From Candidatus Sulfopaludibacter sp. SbA3 (GTDB lineage: Bacteria > Acidobacteriota > Terriglobia > 20CM-2-55-15): DNA of 60,115 nt. How positions within the stretch are numbered: position 1 is the first letter of the stretch; each line of letters begins with the position of its first letter. Shown in pieces: positions 8,677-18,002 of the stretch. The stretch covers positions 1 to 60,115 of the forward strand of contig CAMBFR010000011.1 in assembly GCA_945865815.1 (NCBI GenBank). Direction: 5' to 3'. The notes beneath the pieces are model-generated. The model was not told where the DNA came from and ran no database searches. It worked only from the letters and a program-made list of their open reading frames with translations. The position numbers were made by a program, and so were the translations under genes.

Positions 8677-9675
8677 ATGGCCATCAAGGTTGGGATTAAT
8701 GGTTTTGGAAGAATCGGGCGGAATCTTTTTCGAGCGGTAAGGGACGAAAAGGCCATCGAGATCGTGGCCGTGAACGATATTACCGATCCCGCGACGCTCG
8801 CTTATCTGCTGAAGCGCGACTCGGTGCTCGGAACTCTGGACGCCAACGTCACGCACGCGTCAGACAGCATCAAGGTCGACGCTCAGACCATCAAAGTGTT
8901 CAAGGAAAGAGATCCGGGCAAGATTGACTGGCCCGGCCTCGGTGTTGAAATTGTCGTCGAGTCCACCGGCTTGTTCACCAATGCCGATGACGCCCGCAAA
9001 CATATGCGGGGATCGGTCCGGAAAGTCATCATTTCGGCGCCCGCGAAGGGAGAGGATCTCACGATCTGTCTTGGAGTGAACGACAAGGCATACGACAAAT
9101 TAAGACATCACATTATTTCGAATGCGTCGTGCACCACGAACTGCCTGGCGCCGGTAGCGAAGGTGCTTCACGAGTCTTTCGGCATCGAAAGCGGATTGAT
9201 GACAACCATTCACTCGTATACGAACGACCAGAAACTGCTGGATCTGCCGCACTCCGATCTGCGGCGCGCGCGCGCGGCCGCGCTTTCCATGATTCCCACG
9301 TCGACAGGAGCTGCAAAGGCGATAGGTCTGGTTATGCCTGACCTCAAGGGAAAGCTCGATGGCATTGCGATCCGCGTCCCGACCCCGGACGTGTCGTTGG
9401 TGGATCTCACCGTCAGGACGGGGAAACCGGTTTCCGTGGAGTCGGCCAACGCCGCGTTGAAGGCCGCCGCGGAGGGTCCCATGAAAGGCATTCTGCAATA
9501 CAGTGATGAGGAACTGGTTTCGGTGGATTTCCTGCGCAACCCGCATTCATCCATCCTGGATGCCCCGCTGACGAGGGCCCTCGGAGATCGGCTGATCAAA
9601 GTGTTTTCCTGGTACGACAACGAGTGGGGATTCAGTTGCCGCATGCGCGACCTGATCAAGATGATCGCCGCTTAA
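8677..9675 (+). CDS. gap: Glyceraldehyde-3-phosphate dehydrogenase, type I
   Basis: A 332-residue protein beginning MAIKVGINGFGRIGRNLFRA (NAD-binding GxGxxG) and containing SNASCTTNCLAP near residue 150 with the catalytic cysteine. NDITDPATLAYLLK follows the first beta-alpha units. It oxidises glyceraldehyde 3-phosphate to 1,3-bisphosphoglycerate. An AGGAG lies a few bases before the ATG. pgk and tpiA follow, but a 432-base stretch of repeats separates gap from pgk, so they may not be one transcript. Confidence 0.97.
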   Translation: MAIKVGINGFGRIGRNLFRAVRDEKAIEIVAVNDITDPATLAYLLKRDSVLGTLDANVTHASDSIKVDAQTIKVFKERDPGKIDWPGLGVEIVVESTGLFTNADDARKHMRGSVRKVIISAPAKGEDLTICLGVNDKAYDKLRHHIISNASCTTNCLAPVAKVLHESFGIESGLMTTIHSYTNDQKLLDLPHSDLRRARAAALSMIPTSTGAAKAIGLVMPDLKGKLDGIAIRVPTPDVSLVDLTVRTGKPVSVESANAALKAAAEGPMKGILQYSDEELVSVDFLRNPHSSILDAPLTRALGDRLIKVFSWYDNEWGFSCRMRDLIKMIAA

Positions 9676-9680
9676 CGAAC

Positions 9681-9712
9681 CGTGGGCGCAGGGCTGAAGC
9701 CTCGCGCCCGTG
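9681..9712 (+). repeat. Family A palindromic repeat, copy 3
   Basis: GTGGGCGCAGGGCTGAAGCC followed by TCGCGCCCGTG; the outer arms GGGCGC...GCGCCC also pair. Directly after the gap stop codon, in a position where a terminator might be expected. Confidence 0.8.
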
Positions 9713-9745
9713 AAGTGTGGACATTTTTCGGGGAGTGCACAAAAA

Positions 9746-9989
9746 TTCCCCTCCTGGATTAGGAGGGGCGCCGTTCGCGTTTTTCAGCGAACGGCGGGGT
9801 GGTGTCCAATCAAGTGATGATGCGAAGCCTCCCTATAGATATTCGCGCAGCGCACCGATTTGAATGAGCGCTACGCGAGCATCCATAAAGTGGCTTCGCG
9901 TCATTCCGTACCACCCCGTCTGCGCCAATAAGGAACGGGACCATTCCCTTGGTGGCGCAGCCACCCCTCCTAAAGACAGGAGGGGAGTT
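9746..9989 (+). repeat. Family B composite palindromic repeat, copy 2
   Basis: The ~244-bp long form, starting TTCCCCTCCTGGATTAGGAG and ending CTCCTAAAGACAGGAGGGGA. It shares with copy 1 an extra inner block around GGAACGGGACCATTCC that copies at 23244 and 54296 lack. It fills most of the 432-base gap between gap and pgk; no gene is evident there. Confidence 0.85.
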
Positions 9990-10073
9990 CGGACTCACGC
10001 TTCGCTTGCTCGACATACCTGTAATGCGAAGCGTGAAGTTGAAGACGTAGATGCTAATGTCCAAACTCCAGGG

Positions 10074-10102
10074 GCACGGGGCTGAAGCCCCACGCCAACA
10101 GG
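10074..10102 (+). repeat. Family A palindromic repeat, copy 4, at the pgk translation start
   Basis: GCACGGGGCTGAAGCCCCAC then GCCAACAGG, ending six bases before the pgk ATG. The terminal ACAGG is the only ribosome-site-like sequence available to pgk. Confidence 0.8.
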
Positions 10103-10107
10103 CATAC

Positions 10108-11289
10108 ATGAACAAGGTTTCCATTTCCGACATCGACGTGAAAGGCCGCCGCGTGTTCATGCGCGTCGACTTCAATGTGCCGCTCGCCGACGGAAAGATT
10201 GCCGATGATGCCCGCATTCAGGCCGCCGCGCCTTCCATGAAATACGTGCTGGAGCATGGCGGCCGTTTGATCCTTGCGTCACACCTTGGCCGTCCCAAGG
10301 GCAAGCCCGAAGCGAAGTACAGCCTGGGACCCGTTGCCGGGCGCCTGTCGCAACTGCTGGGCAGGCAGGCGCAGTTTGCTTCCGATTGCGTTGGTCCTGA
10401 AGTTCAAAAGATGGTTGCCGGGCTCCGCGATGGCGATGTTCTGCTTCTCGAGAACCTGCGCTTCCACGCGGAAGAAGAAAAGAACGATCCGGCTTTCGCA
10501 AAAGAGCTGGCTTCCCTGTGTGACGTGTATGTCAACGATGCATTCGGCACGGCCCATCGCGCGCACGCATCGACCGCAGGAATTGCAGAGTTCGTTCAGC
10601 CGGCGGCCGCGGGTTTTCTGATGCAAAGCGAAATTGAAGCGCTCACCCATGCCTTGACGAAGGCCGAGAAACCTTACGTGGCGATCGTCGGCGGCGCCAA
10701 GATTTCCGACAAGATCGAACTGATCGAGAACTTCCTGAACATCGCCGACAGCGTCCTGATCGGTGGGGCGATGGCTTATACCTTTTTGAGGGCGCAGGGA
10801 ATCGCAACGGGGAAGTCGCTGGTCGAGACCGATAAGATCGATCTTGCCGGGACTCTGCTGGCAAAAGGCGCCGAACGCAAGGTTGCCCTCGAACTTCCGG
10901 TCGACCACATTGTTGCGGCATCTCTGGATAGCACCGACTCGCAGGTTACCTCGGTGACCGCAACGCCGCCGGACCGCATGGGACTGGATATCGGCCCTGA
11001 GACCGTGAAACGGTATTCGGAAATTATTCGTAATGCGAAGACGATTGTGTGGAACGGACCGATGGGTGTGTTTGAGAATCCAAGGTTTGCAGAGGGAACG
11101 TTTGCGATTGCGCGCGCGGTAGCCGGGTCGAAAGCATTTTCGATTGTTGGCGGCGGGGACTCCGCGGCGGCCGTATCCCAGTCGGGCGTCGAATCGAAGA
11201 TCACGCACATTTCAACCGGCGGCGGCGCGTCCCTGGAATTCTTGTCGGGCCGCAAGCTGCCCGGAGTAGAGGTACTTACAAATAAATGA
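10108..11289 (+). CDS. pgk: Phosphoglycerate kinase
   Basis: A 393-residue protein. From the ATG at 10108 it reads MNKVSISDIDVKGRRVFMRV, then DFNVPLADG, the family signature, with SHLGRPKG near residue 60 and a C-terminal GGGDSAAAV nucleotide-binding loop. It transfers phosphate from 1,3-bisphosphoglycerate to ADP. An upstream in-frame ATG at 10051 would add a segment encoded by the family A repeat and is rejected. tpiA overlaps its stop by four bases, so pgk-tpiA-secG form one operon. Confidence 0.96.
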   Translation: MNKVSISDIDVKGRRVFMRVDFNVPLADGKIADDARIQAAAPSMKYVLEHGGRLILASHLGRPKGKPEAKYSLGPVAGRLSQLLGRQAQFASDCVGPEVQKMVAGLRDGDVLLLENLRFHAEEEKNDPAFAKELASLCDVYVNDAFGTAHRAHASTAGIAEFVQPAAAGFLMQSEIEALTHALTKAEKPYVAIVGGAKISDKIELIENFLNIADSVLIGGAMAYTFLRAQGIATGKSLVETDKIDLAGTLLAKGAERKVALELPVDHIVAASLDSTDSQVTSVTATPPDRMGLDIGPETVKRYSEIIRNAKTIVWNGPMGVFENPRFAEGTFAIARAVAGSKAFSIVGGGDSAAAVSQSGVESKITHISTGGGASLEFLSGRKLPGVEVLTNK

Positions 11290-12038
11290 GACAGCCGATC
11301 ATTGCCGGCAATTGGAAGATGTTCAAGACTCGCGCGGAGACGAGCGCGTTCTTCGATGCGCTGATTCCTCAAATTCAGGACGTCGAGCACTGTGACATCG
11401 TTATTGCGCCTCCGTTCATTTCGCTGGCTACGGCGGCCGAGGAAGTCGACGGGACGCGGGTGGCGATCTCCGCTCAGAATCTTCATTGGGAAGAGAACGG
11501 GGCATACACCGGCGAAGTATCGGTTCGAATGCTGCTGGATGCGGGGTGCAAGTACGCGATCATCGGGCATTCCGAGCGGCGCCAGTACTTCGGAGATACC
11601 GACGAATGGGTCAATCGCAAGACTCGCGCCGCTCTCAAAGGCGGACTGCAGGCGATTGTCTGTGTCGGTGAAACTCTGGCCGAGCGCGATGCAGGGAGGG
11701 CTTCCGAAGTGGTCCGCAGGCAGGTCGCCGAAGGCATGGCTCAATTGACTGAGCCGGATCTTTCCCATATTATTGTCGCTTACGAGCCTGTCTGGGCCAT
11801 TGGTACTGGGCGCACAGCTACACCGGAAGTTGCTGCCGGGATGCACGCCGAGATTCGAAAGATCATCGCAGAAATTCAAAGCAAGGCTGTGGCAGACACG
11901 ATCCGCATCCTTTACGGCGGAAGCGTAAAGCCTGACAACATTTCGGCCCTAATGAAGAAAGAGGATATTGATGGCGCGTTGGTAGGAGGCGCGAGCTTGG
12001 ATCCGGCGTCATTCGCAGCCATCATTAAATATATATGA
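11286..12038 (+). CDS. tpiA: Triose-phosphate isomerase
   Basis: A 250-residue TIM barrel with the catalytic lysine in AGNWKMFK (residues 7-14), the catalytic histidine in IIGHSERR near residue 94, the catalytic glutamate in [11 protein letters not shown] near 166, and the phosphate-binding loop [10 protein letters not shown]. It interconverts dihydroxyacetone phosphate and glyceraldehyde 3-phosphate. It overlaps pgk and secG by four bases each, indicating coupled translation. Confidence 0.97.
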   Translation: MRQPIIAGNWKMFKTRAETSAFFDALIPQIQDVEHCDIVIAPPFISLATAAEEVDGTRVAISAQNLHWEENGAYTGEVSVRMLLDAGCKYAIIGHSERRQYFGDTDEWVNRKTRAALKGGLQAIVCVGETLAERDAGRASEVVRRQVAEGMAQLTEPDLSHIIVAYEPVWAIGTGRTATPEVAAGMHAEIRKIIAEIQSKAVADTIRILYGGSVKPDNISALMKKEDIDGALVGGASLDPASFAAIIKYI

Positions 12039-12466
12039 GCTTTTTACCGGCAATTCTGACGATCGTTCACGTGCTTGTCTGCATCTTCCTGGTTCTGGTC
12101 GTTCTGCTCCAGCAGGGCAAGAGCTCGGATTGGGCGGGCGCGTTCGGCGGCGGCGGCAGCCAGACTGTTTTTGGCGCCCGCGGCAGCGCAACAGTGTTGA
12201 GCAAGGCAACCATCATTGCGGCAATCGTGTTCCTGCTGACGTCGATATCGCTGAGTATTCTGGTTTCGCGGCCAGGCGGCTCTTCCGTTATTCGCGAAGG
12301 CGCGGCAGGGCAACCCCAGCCCGCTCCGCCCGCTCCGGCCGGCCAGCAGATCCCGATAACGATAACTCCGGCCGCACCGGCAGCCCCGGCCGCGCCAGCC
12401 GCGCCGCCTGCACAACAACCGGTACAGGCCACGCCGCAGCCGGCGGCTCCGGCTCCCGGGCAGTAG
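12035..12466 (+). CDS. secG: Preprotein translocase subunit SecG
   Basis: A 143-residue protein with two transmembrane helices (about residues 5-24 and 58-76) flanking the conserved LLQQGKSSDWAGAFGGG loop. SecG assists SecYEG-mediated protein export in the inner membrane. The C-terminal ~60 residues are a Pro/Ala-rich low-complexity tail longer than in E. coli SecG. secG directly after tpiA, followed by tRNA-Leu, is a widespread arrangement and supports the call. Confidence 0.93.
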   Translation: MSFLPAILTIVHVLVCIFLVLVVLLQQGKSSDWAGAFGGGGSQTVFGARGSATVLSKATIIAAIVFLLTSISLSILVSRPGGSSVIREGAAGQPQPAPPAPAGQQIPITITPAAPAAPAAPAAPPAQQPVQATPQPAAPAPGQ

Positions 12467-12482
12467 ACCGGCATCACAGTTC

Positions 12483-12564
12483 GCCGAAGTGGTGGAATTG
12501 GCAGACACACCATCTTGAGGGGGTGGCGCCGCAAGGCGTGCGGGTTCGAGTCCCGCCTTCGGCA
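12483..12564 (+). tRNA. tRNA-Leu, anticodon GAG
   Basis: The acceptor stem GCCGAAG (12483-12489) pairs with CTTCGGC (12557-12563), with discriminator A at 12564. The D arm contains GTGGAATTGGCAGACAC. The anticodon stem CCATC/GGTGG encloses loop TTGAGGG with GAG at the anticodon. A variable arm around GCGCCGCAAGGCGT marks a class II tRNA, and GGGTTCGAGTCCC forms the T arm. CCA is not encoded. It lies 16 bases after secG, so it may be co-transcribed and processed. Confidence 0.95.
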
Positions 12565-12572
12565 TGATTCAC

Positions 12573-12611
12573 AAAAGGCGCAACAAGCGGAGGACGCTTG
12601 TTGCGCCTTTT
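12573..12611 (+). terminator. Rho-independent terminator after tRNA-Leu
   Basis: A perfect 17-bp stem, AAAAGGCGCAACAAGCG with CGCTTGTTGCGCCTTTT, and a 5-base loop (GAGGA). The T run on one side and A run on the other allow bidirectional use, and the next gene is convergent. Confidence 0.9.
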
Positions 12612-12640
12612 GAATTGGGTCTCCTGCGGCAGATTCAGTC

Positions 12641-13123
12641 TTACCGAAGTTGATCCGCTACTTTGGCGATGCCGGCATTGGCGCAGGCCTCTTCCTGGGG
12701 CTGTCCCATCGGAGCTCCGCTCAAGCCGACGCCGCCGATCGTGTCCTCTCCCACCTTGATCGGAACTCCGCCGCCGAGCGGAATGACGTCGGCAAGCATC
12801 CGCTGTCCGGTATTCGTGGTTTCGGTAAGTTTCGCCCACTCGGCGGACGTCCGCCGGAAGGTCCGCGCCGTATAGGCCTTGCGGCGGGCCAGTTCGATAT
12901 TGTGCGGGGCCGCCCCATCGCCCTGGAGGAAAACACGGAGCCGGCCTGCGCGATCGACGACAGCGACGGATGTGTTGATTCCACATTCGGCCAGGGCCGT
13001 TTCCGCGATCGTCAGCGCCATGCGGAGCGAAACGTCGCGCTGCATCAGCACCTGCGTGCTCCCAGAGGAAGGAGCCATAAAAAGGACGGCAATTGTGACT
13101 GCGGTCGCAAATCGAAACGGCAT
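12641..13123 (-). CDS. Secreted GlcG/HbpS-like (DUF336) protein
   Basis: About 160 residues with an N-terminal signal peptide (MPFRFATAVTIAVLFMAPSS). The body has the GlcG-family pattern: TIAETALAECG, VAVVDRAGRLRVFLQGDGA, RKAYTARTF, GGGVPIKVGEDTIGGVGLSG and a C-terminal QEEACANAGI. HbpS-type members bind haem; GlcG itself lacks a settled function. ATG 13123 is preceded by a near-perfect AGGAGGTT ribosome site, which favours it over a start further upstream. It appears monocistronic and converges on the tRNA terminator. Confidence 0.8.
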   Translation of the reverse strand: MPFRFATAVTIAVLFMAPSSGSTQVLMQRDVSLRMALTIAETALAECGINTSVAVVDRAGRLRVFLQGDGAAPHNIELARRKAYTARTFRRTSAEWAKLTETTNTGQRMLADVIPLGGGVPIKVGEDTIGGVGLSGAPMGQPQEEACANAGIAKVADQLR

Positions 13124-13296
13124 GAGAACCTCCTGTTGCTGCGGCCTGTGCAGCATTATGCCGGCGCAAGCCATGGCGCGGCTGCGGCCGACCGGCTGAT
13201 AGTACGCCTGAAAATTCAGGTTTCAAATTCCTTTTTGGGGCTGCTTATCCGGGACTATGCTTACGCAGTTCACTGTCGAACAAAATAGGGGGACTA

Positions 13297-14337
13297 ATGC
13301 AAAAGATGATTAGAAACGCGAAGCGCGCGGTATTTCTTGCGGGCGTTGTGCTGACGCTCCTGCCGGCTGCACTACTGAATGCTCTCGAGGCACAGCAGGC
13401 GGCCCCGGCTCAGGGCCGTGGCGGTCCGGCTGGCGGTCAGGCTGCAGCTCAGGGCCGTGGCGGCCGGGGCCCCGACCAGAGCCTGCCCCTGGTCCAGCAG
13501 GCTTTCAAAATGACCGATGCCCGATACCTGATTTCCTTCAGCCGGTATTGCATGCTCAATGGACCCAACACAGCCAACGGCAAAGGGAGCGCTGCCGCGC
13601 CTTCACAGTTGTTCGACAACCTCTATTACGTCGGCCGGACCGATGTCGGGGCCTGGGTCTTAAGGACGTCTGACGGCCTGGTTCTATTCGACACTCTCTA
13701 TACTCCCGAGGAGGCCGCGAATATCATCGAGCCGGGAATGCGCGAACTGGGTTTGGATCCCGCTCAGATCAAGCTGGTCGTTCTCACTCACAATCACAAT
13801 GACCACTCCGGCGGCATGTCTTACTTCCGCTCCAAGGGCGTGCGCGTGATGGTCTCCGAGGCGGACTGGGGCGCGCTCGGCGGCGTGCCGAATCCGGAAA
13901 GCGTCATTCGTGATGGGCAGGTTGTGACGTTCGGGGACACTTCAATCACCCTCCTTCTCATTCCCGGACACACGCCCGGCACTATCGCAGCCATGTTCCC
14001 CGTGTTCGACCGTGGACAACGTCACATGGCGCTGCTGGCGGGTGGAATCGGACCGACAGGCGGTGTTGATCAGCATCGGACTGCGATCGCCAGCATTGCG
14101 CGCTTATCGGCCGTTACCAGGCAGGCGGGTGTCGATGTCTTCGTCGATCCTCACGAAGCGATCATCGATAGCGCGGCATGGGGGTACATCATGAATCCGG
14201 AGGGGCGTAAGCCGAACCAGAACGACCTGATCGTTGGTGCGGACGGCTTCCAGCGATTCACCCAGATGCTGTCCACCTGCATGGAGGCCCGCGTCGTCAT
14301 GTTTCAGCAAAACGCCGCCACCGGCGCCCCCCAATAG
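13297..14337 (+). CDS. Secreted metallo-beta-lactamase-fold hydrolase
   Basis: A 346-residue protein with a signal peptide, then a Gln/Gly/Arg-rich linker with tandem AQGRGG units (residues ~36-57), then a metallo-beta-lactamase domain. The zinc motif is LTHNHNDHSGG (HxHxDH) near residue 166, with LIPGHTPGT and DPHEAII as later ligands. The layout resembles subclass B3 enzymes, but beta-lactam hydrolysis cannot be inferred; many such periplasmic proteins have other substrates. An AGGGGG lies just before the ATG. A hairpin follows the gene. Confidence 0.75.
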   Translation: MQKMIRNAKRAVFLAGVVLTLLPAALLNALEAQQAAPAQGRGGPAGGQAAAQGRGGRGPDQSLPLVQQAFKMTDARYLISFSRYCMLNGPNTANGKGSAAAPSQLFDNLYYVGRTDVGAWVLRTSDGLVLFDTLYTPEEAANIIEPGMRELGLDPAQIKLVVLTHNHNDHSGGMSYFRSKGVRVMVSEADWGALGGVPNPESVIRDGQVVTFGDTSITLLLIPGHTPGTIAAMFPVFDRGQRHMALLAGGIGPTGGVDQHRTAIASIARLSAVTRQAGVDVFVDPHEAIIDSAAWGYIMNPEGRKPNQNDLIVGADGFQRFTQMLSTCMEARVVMFQQNAATGAPQ

Positions 14338-14345
14338 CTTCGGGA

Positions 14346-14380
14346 GCACCGCGCCCTGTCATGACTTGGGGGCGCGGTGC
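14346..14380. terminator. Bidirectional hairpin between convergent genes
   Basis: An 11-bp perfect stem, GCACCGCGCCC with GGGCGCGGTGC, and a 13-base loop, placed between the metallo-hydrolase and the convergent M20 peptidase. There is no T tract, so it may be a weak terminator or an RNA-stabilising hairpin. Confidence 0.55.
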
Positions 14381-14391
14381 ACATGAATCGC

Positions 14392-15813
14392 CTACCTCGC
14401 GCGGACCAGATCGACTACCACGTCCCAATTGAATCGCGCGAATCGATGCAGTTCGGATTCGAGGATGCGCTCCTGATCGCTGTGAGAACCGAACCCAAGG
14501 GGGCCATCCTCTATATCTGTCGCAGGACCGATTCCGTAACACTGAATGCCCTTGCTCCGAAGATAGGCCATGTCGGTTGCGCCGGTGCTCATGGTCGGCA
14601 GCGTCGGAGCGTTGTAATGCTTCGTTACGTTCGCTTCAATCGCCTTGAATACTTCTGAATCCAATTTTCCAACGCCCGAGCCGGGCCGGACGTCGCGAGG
14701 AGCCCACGCGACTTCGACCGTCGGGTCGTTTACGACGCCCCTGAGTTGGGCCAGGAAGCTTTCCGGATCCTGGTCCGGCAGCAATCGCACATCGAGCAGG
14801 GCCTTTGCTTCCGATGGAATGACGTTGAGGCGATACCCGGCGTCGAATTGATTCGGCGAAACTGAATTTCGCACCATCGACGCATGGCGCGGCTCGTTTT
14901 CGAGGAAGTACTCATCGGCGGCATCGCGTCTCGCCGTATCCGTGCTCAATATGTCGCGGTAACGTTGCGCGTCTTCAGCTCTCGAAATCGCCGCCAGCCT
15001 GTTGAAATACGCGCCCGTCGTGTCGTTCATCCGGATTTCGGGGCGCCAGTGCGCGACCTTGGACACGGCATCCGCAAGATGCACGACAGCGTTGGTTCTC
15101 AGCGGCATGGATCCATGTCCTGAAATGCCGCGCGAGGTGAGTTCGACGGCTCGCGGTATTTTTTCCAGCGTCTGGACCGCCGCGAATTTTACTTCGCCAC
15201 GCTGCCGGGTTACTCCACCGCCTTCGGCCAGGCAGTATTCCGCGTCGATTTCAGGCAGGTGCTGATTGACCATGAACTGAATTCCTACTCGCGTTGAGCC
15301 TTCCTCGCCGGCTTCAAAAAGGAAAATGACGTCGCGATCGAGTGGAACGTTGAGACGCTTCAGCGTGAGCGCCGTCATGAGCGCGGCGGCAACGTTGTCT
15401 TTGTCGTCAACCGTACCGCGGGCGTATACGTAGCCGCCGTTGCGGGTTGCGGAGAATGGCGGGAAGGTCCACTTCGCCGGGTCGACATTCACCACATCGG
15501 TGTGCGCCATGATCAGGAGGGGCCGCTTCGAGCCGTTTCCCTTCAGGCGGGCGACCACGTTCGGCCGATTCGGTTCGAGACTGAAAACCTGTGTCGGAAT
15601 GCCTGCCCGGTCCAGTACCTGACGAAGGTAGTCGGCCGCGGGCTTTTCATTGCCCGGCGGGTCGCTCGTATCGAACCGCAGCAGCGCCTGGAAGTGCTGC
15701 ATGGTTTCCTCGTCAAACCGCGCCCAGTCCGGCTGCAGCGACTGCGCTGACAGAGGAGTGGACAAGAAATGTGCGACGAACAAAACGAGAATCCATGAAT
15801 GTGCGAAGTTCAC
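14392..15813 (-). CDS. Secreted M20-family metallopeptidase
   Basis: A 473-residue protein with a signal peptide (cleavage likely after LSAQ near residue 24). M20 features are visible in order: LIMAHTDVVNVDP (zinc His), ARGTVDDKDNVAA (bridging Asp), LFEAGEEGST (catalytic Glu pair), a dimerisation lid domain, and a late LPTMSTGATDMAYLRSKG. Family members are exo- or dipeptidases acting on short peptides. It starts at GTG 15813 behind AAGGGGGAA. Export suggests a role in periplasmic peptide use; the substrate is unknown. Confidence 0.85.
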   Translation of the reverse strand: MNFAHSWILVLFVAHFLSTPLSAQSLQPDWARFDEETMQHFQALLRFDTSDPPGNEKPAADYLRQVLDRAGIPTQVFSLEPNRPNVVARLKGNGSKRPLLIMAHTDVVNVDPAKWTFPPFSATRNGGYVYARGTVDDKDNVAAALMTALTLKRLNVPLDRDVIFLFEAGEEGSTRVGIQFMVNQHLPEIDAEYCLAEGGGVTRQRGEVKFAAVQTLEKIPRAVELTSRGISGHGSMPLRTNAVVHLADAVSKVAHWRPEIRMNDTTGAYFNRLAAISRAEDAQRYRDILSTDTARRDAADEYFLENEPRHASMVRNSVSPNQFDAGYRLNVIPSEAKALLDVRLLPDQDPESFLAQLRGVVNDPTVEVAWAPRDVRPGSGVGKLDSEVFKAIEANVTKHYNAPTLPTMSTGATDMAYLRSKGIQCYGIGPATDIEDGPLGFGSHSDQERILESELHRFARFNWDVVVDLVRAR

Positions 15814-15853
15814 AATTTCCCCCTTATCGTGCGAGCGGAATCCGCAGATCTTA

Positions 15854-16894
15854 TCAGGATCGCGCCGCGTTACTCCCGGATTCCTGCACCTTCACGTCCG
15901 CCGCCATTTGCTTCAACTTCGACCGCTCGCCTATTGCAATCAACACGTCTCCGTTTTCGATACGCATGTCCGCGGCGGGACTGAACACCATGCCGCCCGA
16001 GGCCCTCTTCACAGCCAGGACGATCACGCCGTAAGCCCTGCGAATGTGCGCCTGCTCCAGCGTCCGGTCGCGTAAGGGGCTATTGGTTCCAACCAGCACC
16101 TGCTCGGTTACGATGTCCAGGTCTGAGGCGCCGCCGAAGGCCGAAGCCACATCGAGAAAATTCAATACGTCCGGACGAAGCATGGATTGGGCCAGGCGAT
16201 GGCCGATAAACGTATAGGGCGTCAGGACTGTTGTGGCGCCGGCGCGCCGGAGTTTTTCCTCCGCCTGCTCATGGGAGGCCCGGGCGGAGATGATGAGGCT
16301 GGGGTTCAACACGCGGGCCGACAATGTTACATAGACGTTTTCGGCATCGCTGCTGATGGCGGCCACAAGCCCTTTTGCGGATTCCACGTGGGCCCGGCGC
16401 AGCGTTTCGTCCTGGGTCGCGTCTGCAATGAGGGTAGGAATACCTTCCTTGATGCCCCACTCGGCGCGTTCAGCGCTGCTGTCGATGAGCAGCACCTGCG
16501 CGCCGCTTTTCTGTAACTCCCGGATCACGCTGCGGCCGACGCGTCCGGCGCCGCATACGATGTAGTGGTTGTTGAGCTTGTCCAGCATAAGTTGTCTCCG
16601 CCTGCGGCCAAAGTAGTCGGCCAGTTCCAGCTTGATGATGAGGTCGACCAATAACCCAATTGAAATAAACACCGCGATGACGCCCGCCATCATTACGGTC
16701 GAAGCAACGACCCGGCCGGCGGTGGAAAGCGGATAGACCTCCCCGTAGCCGACCGTCGTCAACGTCATGAGGGTCATGTAGAAGCTGTCGAAAAGACTCC
16801 AGCCCTCAACCAAGTGGAACGCAAGAGTCCCCAGAGCGAGGAGCGCGCTCATCAGACCCAGCACGAATACAATTCGTTTAAATGGCGTTCGCAT
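15854..16894 (-). CDS. Potassium channel with RCK/TrkA domain
   Basis: A 346-residue protein: TM1 at about 8-27, a pore helix and selectivity filter TTVGYGE near residue 47, TM2 at about 60-85, then a Rossmann RCK domain beginning YIVCGAGRVGRSVIREL near 112, and a C-terminal TrkA-C domain (about 250-335) ending with GDVLIAIG. This is the Kch/MthK-like architecture of ligand-gated inner-membrane potassium channels. It stands alone and is divergent from the stress-protein gene. Confidence 0.9.
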   Translation of the reverse strand: MRTPFKRIVFVLGLMSALLALGTLAFHLVEGWSLFDSFYMTLMTLTTVGYGEVYPLSTAGRVVASTVMMAGVIAVFISIGLLVDLIIKLELADYFGRRRRQLMLDKLNNHYIVCGAGRVGRSVIRELQKSGAQVLLIDSSAERAEWGIKEGIPTLIADATQDETLRRAHVESAKGLVAAISSDAENVYVTLSARVLNPSLIISARASHEQAEEKLRRAGATTVLTPYTFIGHRLAQSMLRPDVLNFLDVASAFGGASDLDIVTEQVLVGTNSPLRDRTLEQAHIRRAYGVIVLAVKRASGGMVFSPAADMRIENGDVLIAIGERSKLKQMAADVKVQESGSNAARS

Positions 16895-17059
16895 TTGACA
16901 ATCTGGCGCTAATGACAGGCGCCCGGCATGGCAAGGCTAACCCAAAACAAGACTGGGCAGGGCCGTGCAGGGCGAAAACATATTAGATTTCAGGGCGTTA
17001 GCCGCGCAACGGCTTTTCGGTATTTCGCATGCTTGGTCCAAAGTTCCAAGGGGGGAACC

Positions 17060-17923
17060 ATGGCGAGTTTTGCGAAGATTCTTTTTCCAACGGACTTTTC
17101 AAAAGGGGCGGACCACGCTCTTGAGAATGCACTCTGCCTGACGGGTGTTCAAGAGGTGGTCGTTCAACACGTGGTGAGCAGTTACTTCGAAAAACACTCT
17201 CACTGGGCCACGCTGTTCGACATTCATGAGTTGCAGAAGTATATGGATATGTATGTCGAGACCGAGATGGCAAAGATTGTTCCAACGAAAACGCTCAACA
17301 CCATCAAGTTTCGGAACGTGATATCCGAAGGTAAACCGGCGCAGCAGATCGTGGAACTGGCCGACAAGGAGAAAGTGGATGCCATAGTCATGGGTCCGGC
17401 CAAGGGAGTGGTGAGCGGCCTGGTGATCCGGGCTTCAAGCCACCCGGTCCTTGCCATCCCGAAGAGTGGCACCGAGATGAAGCCGCTCCAGAAAATATCG
17501 AAGATCCTTGTGACCACGGATTGTTCCCCGAATTCAAAAAAGGTGATCGACTACGCGTTCGAGCTGAAGCAGTTGTTCGGCTGTGAGCTGTTCCTGGTTT
17601 ATGTAATCGAGTTCACTAACGCCATCAAGTTCGGGGTGCGGCAGGGCTATTTTCGGGACGCGACCTCGAAGATGCAAACCTGGGCGAAAAACCAGTTGGA
17701 AAACCTGACACCCCATCAGTTTGTCAAGGATGCCTCGGTTCACCGGTTGGTCGAGGAAGGGTCGGCCAGCGACAAGATTGCGGAGTCTGCTGAAGCCTAC
17801 GATGTCGACATGGTGATTCTCGGAGCCCATGGTTATGGCCCGGTTCAAAAGCACTTTGTGGGAACAACGACCGATAAGGTGTTAACGAAGCTGGCGCGGC
17901 CAATACTGACAGTCAAGATTTGA
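17060..17923 (+). CDS. Tandem-domain universal stress protein
   Basis: A 287-residue protein of two UspA domains. The first begins FAKILFPTDFSKGADHALENA and the second, near residue 150, ISKILVTTDCSPNSKKVIDYA. Only the second carries a clear ATP-binding loop (LGAHGYGPVQKHFVGTTTD), while the first has MGPAKGVVSGLV. The ATG at 17060 follows AAGGGGGGAACC, a strong ribosome site. Known members are stress-induced nucleotide-binding proteins; the specific role here is unknown. Confidence 0.88.
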   Translation: MASFAKILFPTDFSKGADHALENALCLTGVQEVVVQHVVSSYFEKHSHWATLFDIHELQKYMDMYVETEMAKIVPTKTLNTIKFRNVISEGKPAQQIVELADKEKVDAIVMGPAKGVVSGLVIRASSHPVLAIPKSGTEMKPLQKISKILVTTDCSPNSKKVIDYAFELKQLFGCELFLVYVIEFTNAIKFGVRQGYFRDATSKMQTWAKNQLENLTPHQFVKDASVHRLVEEGSASDKIAESAEAYDVDMVILGAHGYGPVQKHFVGTTTDKVLTKLARPILTVKI

Positions 17924-18002
17924 ACTCGGCCCAATAAGCCTTATCTGTGACATAATGCGGCATCGCTCTCACTAACGTCTGGTCCATGAAGGAAGGAAAC
18001 AA

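Noticed and set aside
12067-12565. Minus-strand frames opposite secG and tRNA-Leu
   Set aside because: They are Gly/Ala/Cys-rich shadows of the secG Pro/Ala tail and cross the tRNA.
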